From Odiellus spinosus (taxonomy: Eukaryota; Arthropoda; Arachnida; Opiliones; Phalangiidae): 64,000 bases of DNA. Below are positions 11,903 through 23,500 of this stretch, piece by piece; position 1 is the first letter of the stretch, and each line of letters begins with the position of its first letter. Made by a program: the position numbers and the translations under genes. The stretch is from contig OY987237.1 of the NCBI GenBank assembly GCA_963920705.1, forward strand, positions 13,174,601 through 13,238,600. Direction: 5' to 3'. Below the pieces are notes generated by a model. That model saw nothing but the letters and a program-made list of their open reading frames with translations. It was not told the DNA's origin and ran no database searches.

Positions 11903-14020
11903 TTAGGGTTTTAAAACGGAAGCGTCGTTTAAAACGGCGGCTAACAAGTTTTTATCCTGAAGTACAAACTGTAAATCGTCTTCATTCGTTTTTAAAATCA
12001 CTTTTGTGGAACGAGACTCTTTCGCCTTTTTCATATTAATTAATCCTCGTGATTCAACCAAATCGCATAAACTTAAAAACTCGGATGATTCAATTTCTCC
12101 AATTTGTCTTTTGCGACAAACTCTCCTGTGAATTTCGTGTAGCTGACGTAAAAAGAATCAAATTGATTAAAATTTAAACAAATAAATTAGAATTAAAATT
12201 AAATACCTAATTTCACGATAAAGGTTGAATATTAAGATAATTAATTGTATCTAACTAAATGTAATTAATAATTACCTTTCCAACGGTGATATCTTTAATT
12301 TTGCTACTTTTGGTCATTAACAAAAGGGTGCAAAGAAGTAATTTCTGTTGAATAGGCATGGTTGAATCAAAACTATCCGATTTCGAAGCTCCCGATGATA
12401 AAACTTGGGAAGTATAGATATCGTGTAAAACGGACATAATCTGCGGTAATCCGACGACTGAGGTCTTTTTGGGCGATTTCGCCGGACTTCTATCGACGTT
12501 AATGGAACTCAAATCATCTTCGATAATTCTTTTACCCAAAAGTCTTTGGGATCTAGCTCCTTTTTCAGCGATATCCAGAGCTCGTCTGCAAGTATCCAAC
12601 GCTTTCCTGATATCGCCCGTCGAAGCCGCTATCTTTCTAGCGCAGAATTGAACGGCTTCCGGTTTAAAAATGGCTGTGTTTTTATCTATAATAACGTCTT
12701 TCAAACGATCTTTTAAGATTTCTTGGATTTGCGATTGAGAATAAGGCATGAAATGAAGTAATTGAGGTTTAGTTCCGCAAGCGTGAAGTCGAGGGAGAAG
12801 ACGATCGGTTAAATCTAAAGCATTGGCTATTCCGATTAAAATTAATCGAGAATTTGGGAGACGCGGCCATTCGAAGATCGTGTAAAGAACTTCTTGATTT
12901 TTTGTACTTAATTGATCCATTTCGTCCAAAATCATGACGCTAATTACGAGAAAAATCACATCAATTAATTATAATCTAATTGATTATAAAAATTGATTAA
13001 AGACTTACACAGGATTTCCGTTGGTCGTTAATCGTTTTTCGATACATTTGGTTGCTTCTTTAATCGTTTGAGTAGCGGAACATCCTAATTCTTGTCCAAT
13101 TTTGTCATAAATAGACTTACTTTGTCTCATAGTCATGCAATTTACAAAAATGTTTACGAACATTTCTAATTTCTATATAAAAAAAGATTTTATTTATTTT
13201 TTTAAAATTTTAAAATCAATAAATTTTAAACTTACCTCGTGTGATTCGATAAATTGTTGAAGGCAAGCGGTTTTACCAGTACCAGGAGCTCCCGAAATAT
13301 ATAAACAACCCGGGGTTTTCGTTTTTAAATGATGGTTTAAGAATTTATCAAGTTTTGTTAGCTCGTTCTCTCGACAAAGAATTCGAGAAGGAGTCGATGT
13401 ATGTAAAGCTTGTTTGGCTTTTTGATACGGAGTAACTGTGTCCAAAATAATCTTGATTATTATAATTACTCACGTTAATAATAAATTTTAATAACTTACC
13501 ATCTTGTCTGGATAGAGTTACGACTCCAGTTGTTGGACTAGAAAGATTTGAAGTAGGTGTATTTTCATCATCACCGAAACAAAGACGTCGAACTCGTTTA
13601 GGAGGTGATGGAATCGAAATATTTACTGTAATTAGGTCGTAATTAACACCGAGTTGATACTAATTAATTAGTTATAATTAACTTACCTAGGGGATTACAA
13701 TTAACACGTTTAGGAGTTAATGGAGATCTCGGTGTCTTTGGGCTAGTCTCAATTTGATTGTCAATTTGATTTAATTTCACCGGGGTTACGTTTGGATTTT
13801 TTCTTTCGGGCGAAGGGGTTATATTTTCCGAGTCTTTACTACTAATCTTGGCTTTCGATTTGGTTTTCTTGGTCCCACTCTTAGTTTTTATGGGACTAGC
13901 TTTTAGTTTAGCCCTACCCGAATTTTCGTCATTATTACCGTCACTTTTTAGGGAATATTTCTTAATCTGCGAGCGTGTTTTACGGACGGGAAAGTCGATA
14001 GTACTTTGAACTAAATCCAT
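11903..14020 (-). CDS. Cdc6: CDC6 replication licensing factor (AAA+ ATPase), 6 exons, 575 aa
   Basis: CDC6 works with ORC and Cdt1 at origins in the nucleus to load the MCM2-7 helicase. The minus-strand exons are 13687-14020, 13500-13625, 13236-13435, 13009-13172, 12276-12939 and 11903-12142. All introns are GT..AG (61-133 bp), phases agree, and the CDS is 1728 nt. Human CDC6 is 560 aa. Residues 1-150 are a basic, disordered tail with CDK consensus sites (SPIK, SPER, TPKR, SPPK) and a cyclin-binding Cy motif, RRLCF (124-128), at the place of human RRLVF. Walker A is GAPGTGKT (202-209), Walker B VMILDEMD (276-283), sensor 1 N314 in LIGIAN, and sensor 2 R386 in GDIRKALD. The C-terminal winged helix includes VCRKRQIGEIESSEF and LVESRGLINMKKAK. 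Two more CDK sites (SPAK, SPKK) precede it. All catalytic residues are present, so the gene looks functional. Confidence 0.96.
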
Positions 14021-14115
14021 ATTAATATTTCGATGAATTAAAATCAAATTAAACTGATCATATAACTCGATAATGAACCTCAAGAAATGAAATCGCCAAC
14101 ATAATGGTAAAAAGC

Positions 14116-14132
14116 GCGCGAAAATTTCCCGC
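14116..14132. promoter_or_regulatory. Back-to-back E2F consensus sites in the CDC6 promoter
   Basis: GCGCGAAA (14116-14123, reverse of TTTCGCGC) and TTTCCCGC (14125-14132) are two perfect E2F sites facing apart, about 100 bp upstream of the CDC6 ATG. CDC6 is a known E2F target in animals, so the match to gene identity supports function. A reversed CCAAT box (ATTGG, 14154-14158) and a further TTTCCCGA (14203-14210) lie close by. Confidence 0.75.
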
Positions 14133-14169
14133 AATAGATTTTACGGCGCGTTTATTGGATGATAAACCA

Positions 14170-14175
14170 CACGTG
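14170..14175. promoter_or_regulatory. Canonical E-box upstream of CDC6
   Basis: CACGTG lies 150 bp upstream of the CDC6 ATG, next to the E2F cluster. An AP-1-like TGACTCA is at 14222-14228. Both are sequence matches only. Confidence 0.45.
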
Positions 14176-14232
14176 AGGGGGAAATTCTAGCAAATCCGCG
14201 CGTTTCCCGAATCCCGGGTAGTGACTCAATGG

Positions 14233-16000
14233 AAAATACCAAAAAGAAGTAAACATTGAAACGTGTGTTGAAACAAGAAGGAAAGTATGAAAAGGTGCTT
14301 CACCCCAAAAATTAAATTGTTTACATTATTAACCACTAAAGCAACTGCAATTATAGCAGTCTATTTGATTCATTTTAATATTGCGCAGAAAAATTTAAAA
14401 TATTTCCAATCTCTTATTTAGAGATTTTGTGGAAATGGTCAAAATCAAAGGTCCTATTTTTGAAGATTTTTGTTTAAAACTTCTATCGAAGGCAAATATT
14501 TAATATATTGTTCTTATAATTAACAGCCTAATTAGCGATTTTTGACATGGCAGAACCTGCGATGTTAATATAGCTTGAGGCGAAGTTTAACGTTACTACG
14601 AACACTGCATTGGTCAGTTTAACGTAATTGCGGGGTTTTAAATTAACTTATTGGTTGTGATAGGTGAAAATTATAGAAGTGGCTTTAGATATTCTTTTAC
14701 ATTTATAGTTAATTTTGTTGAAAAAAACCCAGATCAAATACGTACATTTTAAATTGAATAATATCAATGACAATTTAGCTTTTAGAGAATGCCATTGTTT
14801 CTAATATTGAAGATATATTCTTGATAATAGGCTTAAATCTTTTAGATGGTGTAAAACTTCCATTTTGAAACCGGATGGGACCGATATTTCATCTAGATTT
14901 CTTTAATTAGCTCAAAATGGCACCTATTACCTTTGCTCTTATCCAATTAAACTAACGATGCCACACTAGCTTGTCGCCACGTTTAACGTTACCACACTAA
15001 AGGAGTCTGACTCTAACACAGGGTTAAGGTGGCAAAAGCAATAATAACTTAGAATAGAGAAACCAGAATAATAATATAAAATTTTCCAAAGCGCGAGCCA
15101 GCGACAAATATATTTAATGTTCTTACCTTTCTTTAAGCCTCGGTCAACAGCAACGTCGTCGAAAAGTTCGTAAAAACATTCCTTTTTCGTTAGGCTAAAC
15201 GTATAAAACAAGGCTTCACGGATGTGGCGCGTTTAATTGGCGTTTTGCGAGCCGAAAATTGAGAAAGTCCGATGCCGTACACAATTTCAGCGCTTGACGG
15301 AAGAAAGATTAAGAATTTAACACTCGCGGTTAGGCTTGGTAAAAACGCGTCATATATCCATAGTGTATATCCAAAGTTTCTGAAGCGCTCGTATAATCCT
15401 TCGATGACAAAGAACAGAAATGCGTTTCGGTCTCGATGTTTCTAAAATATGCAAAATGGTATCCTACCGCCTTAGTAACGCGTAGAAGATTTAATTACTC
15501 AAGAAAGACACCTAAAACGCAGTTTCAATCAGAGACACATAACCGGCTATCCTTCCTACGGAGGATACAGGATATTCCAATTCCTCTTTCCACCATGGCT
15601 TCCCCCACCATAAAAAGTTGAGTTAAATTTTGGGCTCTTCCGAAAACGCACTGATTGGTTGAAAGTTCAAAGTGATTGGCTGGTGGCTTGTGCCGTTCGT
15701 GGCTGCTGGGAGACTGAGTTGTTGCTATGGCTCTGTGGTTGCATACAACGGCATTGCAAAATAAATTTTATTGTTATTATTATTATAATTAAATTAAAAA
15801 TCACTTGCAATTGCGCGCAAATTGCTTTACATGTCAAAAATACAGTGCGGAGATTCGATACTCGACGAAAATTCATCTTTAAATGTGTTTTTGGATATTG
15901 AATTCGTAAGTTAGGCTTAACGGTCGTTCTTTCTAGCCCTAAATTCGTCTTCATGGCCGCGGTTGCTAAAATCTCCCGAAGTTAGCGGAGGTCCGTAGGA
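14233..16000. other. Intergenic, no gene assigned
   Basis: No repeat family dominates. A minus-strand open stretch near 15130-15235 ends in a good donor (AAAG|GTAAGA) but has no ATG or matching partner exon. The 15600-15960 part has higher GC and an ATTGGCT box, which could suit a promoter. Nothing firm is seen. Confidence 0.35.
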
Positions 16001-16117
16001 ATGAGTTTGATTCTCGTCAAAATGTTCGCCGCTCGCGCTATTTCCGTGATTTCACGGTATTTGTCATCCGAAGGAAGAAGAAAGCTTGTGGAAATTAAGT
16101 TCGGTATCGGCCCGTAA
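16001..16117 (+). CDS. Short ORF resembling a mitochondrial presequence (candidate first exon)
   Basis: This is a 38-codon ORF with two in-frame starts (16001 and 16022). From the second ATG it reads MFAARAISVISRYLSSEGRR, which is Arg/Ser/Ala rich with no acidic residue in the first 15 and so resembles a mitochondrial targeting peptide. A possible donor is at TTCG|GTATCG. No convincing downstream exon was found. I do not recognise a protein. Confidence 0.2.
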   Translation: MSLILVKMFAARAISVISRYLSSEGRRKLVEIKFGIGP

Positions 16118-16619
16118 ACGCGTTACCAGTTCGGGGAACAATAAATTTGGGAAATTTTCTACAGGACTCGGATGTTTTTTTCCAGCGAACAATGAATTAC
16201 TTTTGCCGGTATAAAATCATTTTAAAATTGTGCCAAAATGTACTTATATCGTGGAATTTGTGATCCAAAGACTGAGGAGCGTACGAAAGTACAGCGGGAT
16301 GGATTACTCGACACTCACAGGATATGAATGGGTGAGTTATCATTGTTTTTATTTTTGAAGTTGAACGTTGAATTCGGGGGTTAGGCTTAGCGAAATACAA
16401 TTTGGGGAAAGGATACGATGAAGACAATGGATTCTCAATTCAGTTTCATTCCGTAACTCAACATGTTTTCACACTTTTCATATGGTTACGGATAATTTTC
16501 GTCCTTTATATTATTTTACAAACAAAATAATTTAAAATACAAGTTCTGCCAATAAGGCTTGAGTCAAATATTCTGAATATAAAACTTCTTGCTTTAAAGC
16601 CTTTTTTATATTTTTTTGC

Positions 16620-16965
16620 GGATTTACAAAATGTCATCCGAATTTTTCTTAGTGGATTATTTCGGTTGCTTTTGGGGCTTTATTTTCCATTAATGCGAAT
16701 TGTGACTAATCCGTTAATCAATTTTGTCAAAATGAAGAATTTAAAATCCAGATTTGCCACGTTAAATTCAAATAGGGTTCGGATAATGTATCTGGGGGAA
16801 TTTGATTGATTCTGAGCTGATTTTTTCCCGTAAATAGTTATGTAAATTATAATTATATCGTTTGTCTTGTAACGAGGTTACAATTTAACAAGATTTCGTT
16901 GTGTTTAATTGCCATAGGGCGCCAATAATGTATTATTTGGAGTATTTGGTTGATTAACATAGTTA
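16620..16965. repeat. Diverged solo relic of the 533-bp repeat
   Basis: GTGGATTATTTCGG, CCGTTAATCAATTTTGTCAAA, CCATAGGGCGCCAATAAT and GAGTATTTGGTTGATT match the unit tandemly repeated at 9041-11118, in the same order. It is one decayed monomer on the other side of CDC6. Confidence 0.75.
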
Positions 16966-17532
16966 AATAGACTTTCTTAAAATGATGACTGGTGAGATTC
17001 CCTTTTTTCGGTAGTTGTTTAGCCGGAGCTTTACAAATATCCGGAAAAGATACGACGCTAATTAGCCCACCCCCAAAGACTAATCAAATAAATGGGAAAT
17101 TTAGGGAAAGTTTCCTTTTAGGCCCCGGGAAATAGGGTTTTATGGCCTTGGGAAAAATCCCACGTTTAAGTAAAAGACTTATACAGAAAGGTCGGGATCT
17201 CCGCTACAAAATTCGGGTCTCAAAACCACCTGAAATTGTCCCAGAATTCATTGCAAAAGGTAAATTTCAAATTACCTATATGGGCCTTCTATTGGCGCGG
17301 CGCGAAATAATATATGGAAAACCTCCCAAAAATCGCGAATAGAACCACTTCCACATATCGAATCGAGAAACGAGTGCCACTAATAGATTCCTTGACCCAA
17401 ATATTCTGAGGGAAAGGTGGAATTAGGGCGCGCGAGCTAGTATTTGCGAAATAAAAATAAAATAATGATATTTTTTTTATTTAATTTAATATTTCTTATT
17501 AATATTAAATAATTTCTATTAAGTTTAATTTG
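16966..17532. other. Intergenic; basic 66-codon ORF and old repeat
   Basis: A plus-strand ORF (17142-17342) begins MALGKIPRLSKRLIQKG and is rich in Lys and Arg. I do not recognise it. The part from about 17340 to 17450 (AGATTCCTTGACCCAAAT, GGGAAAGGTGGAATTAG) occurs inverted at about 58200-58740, so it belongs to a repeat. A minus-strand AATAAA (17476-17481) is the likely poly(A) signal of the secreted-protein gene. Confidence 0.4.
17476..17481 (-). promoter_or_regulatory. Poly(A) signal AATAAA of the secreted-protein gene
   Basis: A canonical AATAAA on the minus strand, about 52 nt downstream of the TAA at 17533-17535, in an A-rich stretch. Confidence 0.5.
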
Positions 17533-20500
17533 TTATCCGGCTCCAGCAGCAGCAATTATAGCCAACAGTATAACTGGTCCAACAGCGTCGATGGTACACT
17601 AGAATTAAATAAATAAATAAATAGACTCTATTTTTAATATTCCCAAACATGAAAATAATTATATTTGGAAGTATTTTTGTCCCCAAAAACATTACTTAGA
17701 ACTAAATTTGGTCTATTTTGGATCTTAAATATGAAATTGTTAATTGTTAGAGTCAGGAGAATGACCTCACAAAAATAAATCCATCCCCCTGCTCTAAATC
17801 ATAAATTTCTAGCTACTTGCCTAACTACCATATTCTCGTCCTTAAATCTCTATATCTGCCCTATTTTCATCCTCAAACAACAAAATCTGACCTTTTTTGA
17901 CCCTCAAACAACAAAAGCTGACCTATTTTCATCCTCAAACAACAAAATCTGCCCTATTTTCATCTTCAAACAACAAAATCTGCCCTATTTTCATCCTCAA
18001 ACAACAAAATCTGCCCTATCTTCATCTTTAAACAACAAAAGCTGCCATATTTTCATCCTCAAACAACAAAATCTGCCCTATTTTCATCCTCAAACAACAA
18101 AATCTGCCCTATTTTCATCTTTAAACAACTAAATTTGCCCTATTTTCATCTTCAAACAACAAAATCTGCCCTATTTTCATCCTCAAACCACAAAATCTGC
18201 CCTATCTTCATCTTTAAACAACAAAAGCTGCCCTATCTTCATCTTTAAACAACAAAAGCTGCCCTATTTTCATCCTCAAACAACAAAATCTGCCCTATTT
18301 TCATCCTTAAACAACAAAATCTACCTTATTTTCATCCTCAAACAACTAAATCTGCCCTATTTTCATCCTCAAACAATAAAAATTTGGCCTATTTTCATCC
18401 TCAATCAACAAAATCTGCCTTATTTTCAGTCTCAAACAACTAAATCTGCCCTATTTTTATCCTCAAAGAACAAAATCTGACCTAATTTCGTCCCAAATTG
18501 CCAAAAATTGGTCTACTTTACCACCGAAACAACGTTATAATTAACGTTTCATCCCAGATTATTATATAACAAAACTAAATTTTAAAAACTATTAATTTTT
18601 ATTGTTTAGTTATACGTTGTCAGAGGGAGGAAATTTCTTAATTATTATTGGACGGTTTTAAGTCAACTAGAATTAATTTCCGACGTGAAAGCGACTTCCT
18701 TCCGGTTATGTGTAATCAATCATTGAGGTCGGATTAGGCGGGGGGAGGGTCCCTGGAACAAAATTATGGTTTGAATGATGGCTATATTTTAATCTGGATC
18801 ATTTAGAATCTATCGAACCGCAACTCTTAAGTATTTTCTATTTTTATCGAGAAATAAATAATTCATATCAGAAGCCGATGAAACCCTCCTTTGAAGTCTA
18901 CTACTCTAATGTTCCATATAGCGCTCCTCTCTGTATGGGTAAAATTCACAATTTTACGAGATCGGAGGGGTCTTACTTCATACCCCCCTGTCTTCGGAAA
19001 AGTGGAAATTTTCTCTCTCCACAAACGACGACGTTTTATTGACGAACTCCAAGGCTGCTACCTGCTAGAGATATTCGCTCCGAAAATATCTACCGTTAGA
19101 AGGCGTACGAATCGCGCATTTTGAAACTAACCCATACAGAGAGGGGTAGACAAGACCCGCGAGTAATAGACTTCAAAGGAGGGTTTCATCGGCTTCTGTT
19201 CATATTTTTTCTTCTCATCCAAATTCAATCGGATAAATAACCACTCGGAATAGTCAATGCGTACGAAGCTAGATTGCCTCGTAAAACTCGGATATTGCTT
19301 TAGCGTAGTGTTGTTAATTTTCCGTGAAATTGTAAAAGAGTTTATTCCATGGCAATACGTACCCTTCTAAGATTGCAGGGTGACCACTTTTCCTATATTT
19401 CCTATTTTTTTCCTATATTTTCACCTCTTTCCTATTTTCTCCTATAATTTAATAGCAATTCCTATAATCTCCTATATTTCTACTCAAAATCTCTAGTTAA
19501 GGGTCAAGTTATAAATCATACTGTCAGCTCAAAACTGTAGTGCCCTTTTGATAACTCATTAAGCTCTCGTGTCTGCGATTTTCCATACCTTTTTCTGGTC
19601 ATGAAACTAAAATCCTAATTACGCTTAGGCAATCAATTAAAAGTTGCGAAGTTGGTAACGCACTAGCGTGTTGATGGCGGAGAGCGAAGTTCGATTCCCC
19701 GTACAACCTTTTTATTTTTTTTATTTTAGTGTTAATTACTAAATTATGTCATGTTGAAACATTTGAAATAATAGATGCGTAAATAATAATGCAAATAGGT
19801 GTATTACCTATAAAAGCGTGTACAACGAATATGGGTATAATCTTGCCCAAATGAAACAAATATTCGCTTGTTGTCCCACTTAATAATATGGTACTTAATA
19901 GAAATCACAATCCGCTTTAGATGTAAAAATTATAAGCCGAATGATAAAGGAAGATGGAAACAGAGCTTCAGTCCTACCTTAAAATATAGTAAAAAATACT
20001 TTGTCAACAATTAAAAAATAATAAAAATCATAATTTAAGGTGCTAAGTGGTGTCCCACTTTTTCATGGGACAAATGAAAAGGGCGCAAATGAAACGGGTG
20101 ACAAATGAAACGGGTGACAAATGAAAAGGATGACGAATGAAACGGGTGACAAATGAAACGGGTGACAAATGAAACGGGTGACAAATGAAACGGGTGACAA
20201 ATGAAAAGGGTGACAAATGAAACGGGTGACGAATGAAACGGGTGTCAAATGAAACGGGTGACGAATGAAACGGGTGACAAATGAAACGGGTGGCAAATGA
20301 AAAGGGTGACAAATGAAACGGGTGACGAATGAAACGGGTGTCAAATGAAACGGGTGACAAATGAAACGGGTGACGAATGAAACGGGTGTCAAATGAAACG
20401 GGTGACAAATGAAACGGGTGACGAATGAAACGGGTGTCAAATGAAACGGGTGACAAATGAAACGGGTGACGAATGAAACGGGTGTCAAATGAAACGGGTG

Positions 20501-23500
20501 ACGAATGAAACGGGTGACGAATGAAACGGGTGTCAAATGAAACGGGTGACAAATGAAACGAGTGACGAATGAAACGGGTGTCAAATGAAACGGGTGACGA
20601 ATGAAACGGGTGACGAATGAAACGGGTGTCAAATGAAACGGGTGACAAATGAAACGGGTGACGAATGAAACGGGTGTCAAATGAAACGGGTGACAAATGA
20701 AAAGGGCGACAAATGAAACGGGTGACAAATGAAACGGGTGACAAATGAAAAGGATGACGAACGAAACGGGTGTCAAATGAAACGGGTGACAAATGAAACG
20801 GGTGACAAATGAAACGCGTGACAAATGAATCGTGTGACAAATGAAACGGGTGACAAATGAAAATATTATATTAATTATTAAACTATAGTAAAAAATACAT
20901 AGTCAAGAGATGAGACAGAATTTAAGGTACTAACAAGATGGTCAAGCCCATGATAGCTACACCCCTGACAGGAGGTGACAAATGAAAAGTGGTGCGACAA
21001 ATGAAAAGTAATGGCAGGGGTGTAGCTAACATGCGCTTGACCACCTTGTTAGCAGGTGCTAACAAGATGGTCAGACCCATAGATAGCTACACCCCTGACA
21101 GGAGGTGACAAATGAAACGGACGACAAATGAAACGGGTGACAAATGAAACCGGCAACAAATGAGACGGTTGACAAATGAAACCGGCAACAAATTCTTCCT
21201 ATATTTTCCTATATTTCGCAAAGAAATTTCCTATATAGGATTTTCAAATTTTCAGTGGTCACCCTGAGATTGTAACCGCGAGTTAAGAACAGAAATCAAT
21301 AAGATGAAGATTGGAATTGCATGATAAATTAACTCACAACGACCATGTCTTGAATGCAAAGTTGTTGTTCCATACTCATGGTCTACAAAAAGCCATATCA
21401 TTAATTTCAATATCAATAAATAATCAAATGAATCAATAATACCACGAGTCTATTCAGACGAGGCGTAATTAGCCGGTTTAATTAGATTTAACCGAGGTTT
21501 ATTGAACTGAGAAAGCTACGTAAACCTCGGTTAAATCTAATTAAACCAGCTAATTGCGCTAGCTCGTCTGAAGAGGGTATTAGGGTGTACCAAAAATTGA
21601 AGGTTATCTTTGATATATAAATATTAAATTATTCGTATCAATGATAATGAGGACGTAATGCCCAAATTTGAATCTTCTATATCAATATGTTTTCTTTATA
21701 TGATAATTTAAAGGGAGAATGCAACCTAAGAAGTGATTTTTTTTATCGATTCCTTATGCTTTAAATAGGCCCAATCCGACATTAACAAAATTAACGAACA
21801 AATATTAAAATAGAAATAAATTTAAAACTTACCCGGAAAATTGGCTTAGCGAGATTCATGGAGATCCTGATTTCCTCGCGCGTGAGATCTAGCGACCAAT
21901 CGAAAGCGTGAACGACGGGCCTTTGTTCATTGGTAGCTAGACCTTACACGGAAGCAATTCAGGATCTCCATGAATCCCGCTAAGCCTTTTTTCCTGGTAC
22001 GTTTTAAATTTATTTCTAGTTTATTTGTTTTGTAAACTTTTTATTAGCGGATTAGGCCTATTTAATCACTTGTTATTAAGTTGAATTTTCCTTTTAAAAG
22101 CTTTCCTATGACATTTTCGAAAGAAAATTGATATGTTAAAGGCCTAGGATTACTTGTGCCTGTCACCCTGGAAACAAACTCACCCTCCAGGCTTTTTCTA
22201 GCCTCGCTACTCAAGGGGAAGCTCAGAAGATGAGCCCACTTCCAGTGAAACAGGCGTGGGATAAGCGGAAGAAATCCTAGGCCTTTAAAATCTTTTCCAT
22301 ATCATTTAAGATTGAAATATCTCGAAAATTTACATCTATCCAAAATCCTTAACTTCTTTGATGCCTATTTGGTTCAACCAGAAGTAGATGAAACCCTCAT
22401 TTGAAGTCTACTACTCTAATATTCCATATAGCGCTCCTCTCTGTATGGGTAAAATTCACAATTTTACGAGATCGGAGGGGTCCTACTTCAAACCCCTTGT
22501 CTACGGAAAATTGGAATTTCTCTCTCTCCACAAACGACGACGTTTTTTTGACGAACTCCAAGGCTGCTAGAGATATTCGCTCGACGAACTCCCGCTCCGA
22601 AAATATCTACCATTAGGAGGCGTACGAATCACGATTTTTGAAACTAACCCATACAGAGAGGGGTAGACAAGACCAGGGAGTAATAGACTTCAAAGGAGGG
22701 TTTCATCAGCTTCTGGTATTTGGTTATCCATTTAATATGTAGATATCCTTCCCTAGCTTTCGTATTGACAAATCACAATCGTCGCATTTGATCCTTCAAT
22801 TTTGACACACCGCGATAAGATTAAAGCTTTAATAATATATAAATATTAATACCGAATTAGCTTGGGATGGTTCGGCGCCTTTCAAACAAGGAGTCATTTC
22901 CATCATGCACTGCGCGGCGCGTTAAACAAATCATTTAATTACGCTAATTAGATCTTATAAGATTTAAGCAGAGGACAACGCGAGCTGTTGCTAATATGTT
23001 ACGCCGGCAGCTCGCGTTTTCCGTGTAATACAAGCTGTATCAACTCTGCCCTAGACCATAAATGACTGGAGATGGAGCCGAAAAATGAGACATTATTCAT
23101 TTTTAAGGGATAATGAAGTCGATAAAGCTCATATTAAGATCATAGAACAAGCCGCGCAGGGATCCCAGCCGTCAAAAACCTGAATGTTTCTCGTAAGCAG
23201 ACCTTATTAGCTTAGTTTTGTATAAATTGCTTGTCACAATTAGAGCTGAAACAAGCTTACAAAGTGGGTGGGAGCTCAATCAAATTCTAAACGGTTCACG
23301 CGAGTTCAATAACTAAAATTCAACGTGGCTATCGTGTTTGTGAGCAAGTAGTTCCCGTATATAACTGTAAAATAAAATTTATTATATATTTTAAAAGGTA
23401 TTTTTGCTGAAATTTGCCTCGCAAAATCCTAGCCCCCTTCATAAGGCGCGGCAAAAGTTTATAAGGAATTTTAATTTATGGCTGGGCTCCCTGAATTTAG

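Larger units (their letters stand above)
19376..21266. mobile_element. Family C element with internal 16-bp satellite (6-bp TSD AGATTG)
   Basis: The ends are CAGGGTGACCACTTTTCC and TTTTCAGTGGTCACCCTG, flanked on both sides by AGATTG (19370-19375 and 21267-21272). CAGGG..CCCTG ends resemble hAT elements, although hAT duplications are normally 8 bp. The interior holds a tRNA-like stretch, a long minisatellite and a nested inverted repeat. No transposase is seen. Confidence 0.85.

Noticed and set aside
17142-17342. Basic 66-codon ORF
   Set aside because: No recognised family, and its downstream flank belongs to a repeat shared with 58200-58740.
20043-20840. Two minus-strand frames of 253-265 codons
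   Set aside because: By-product of the 16-bp satellite inside a transposon.
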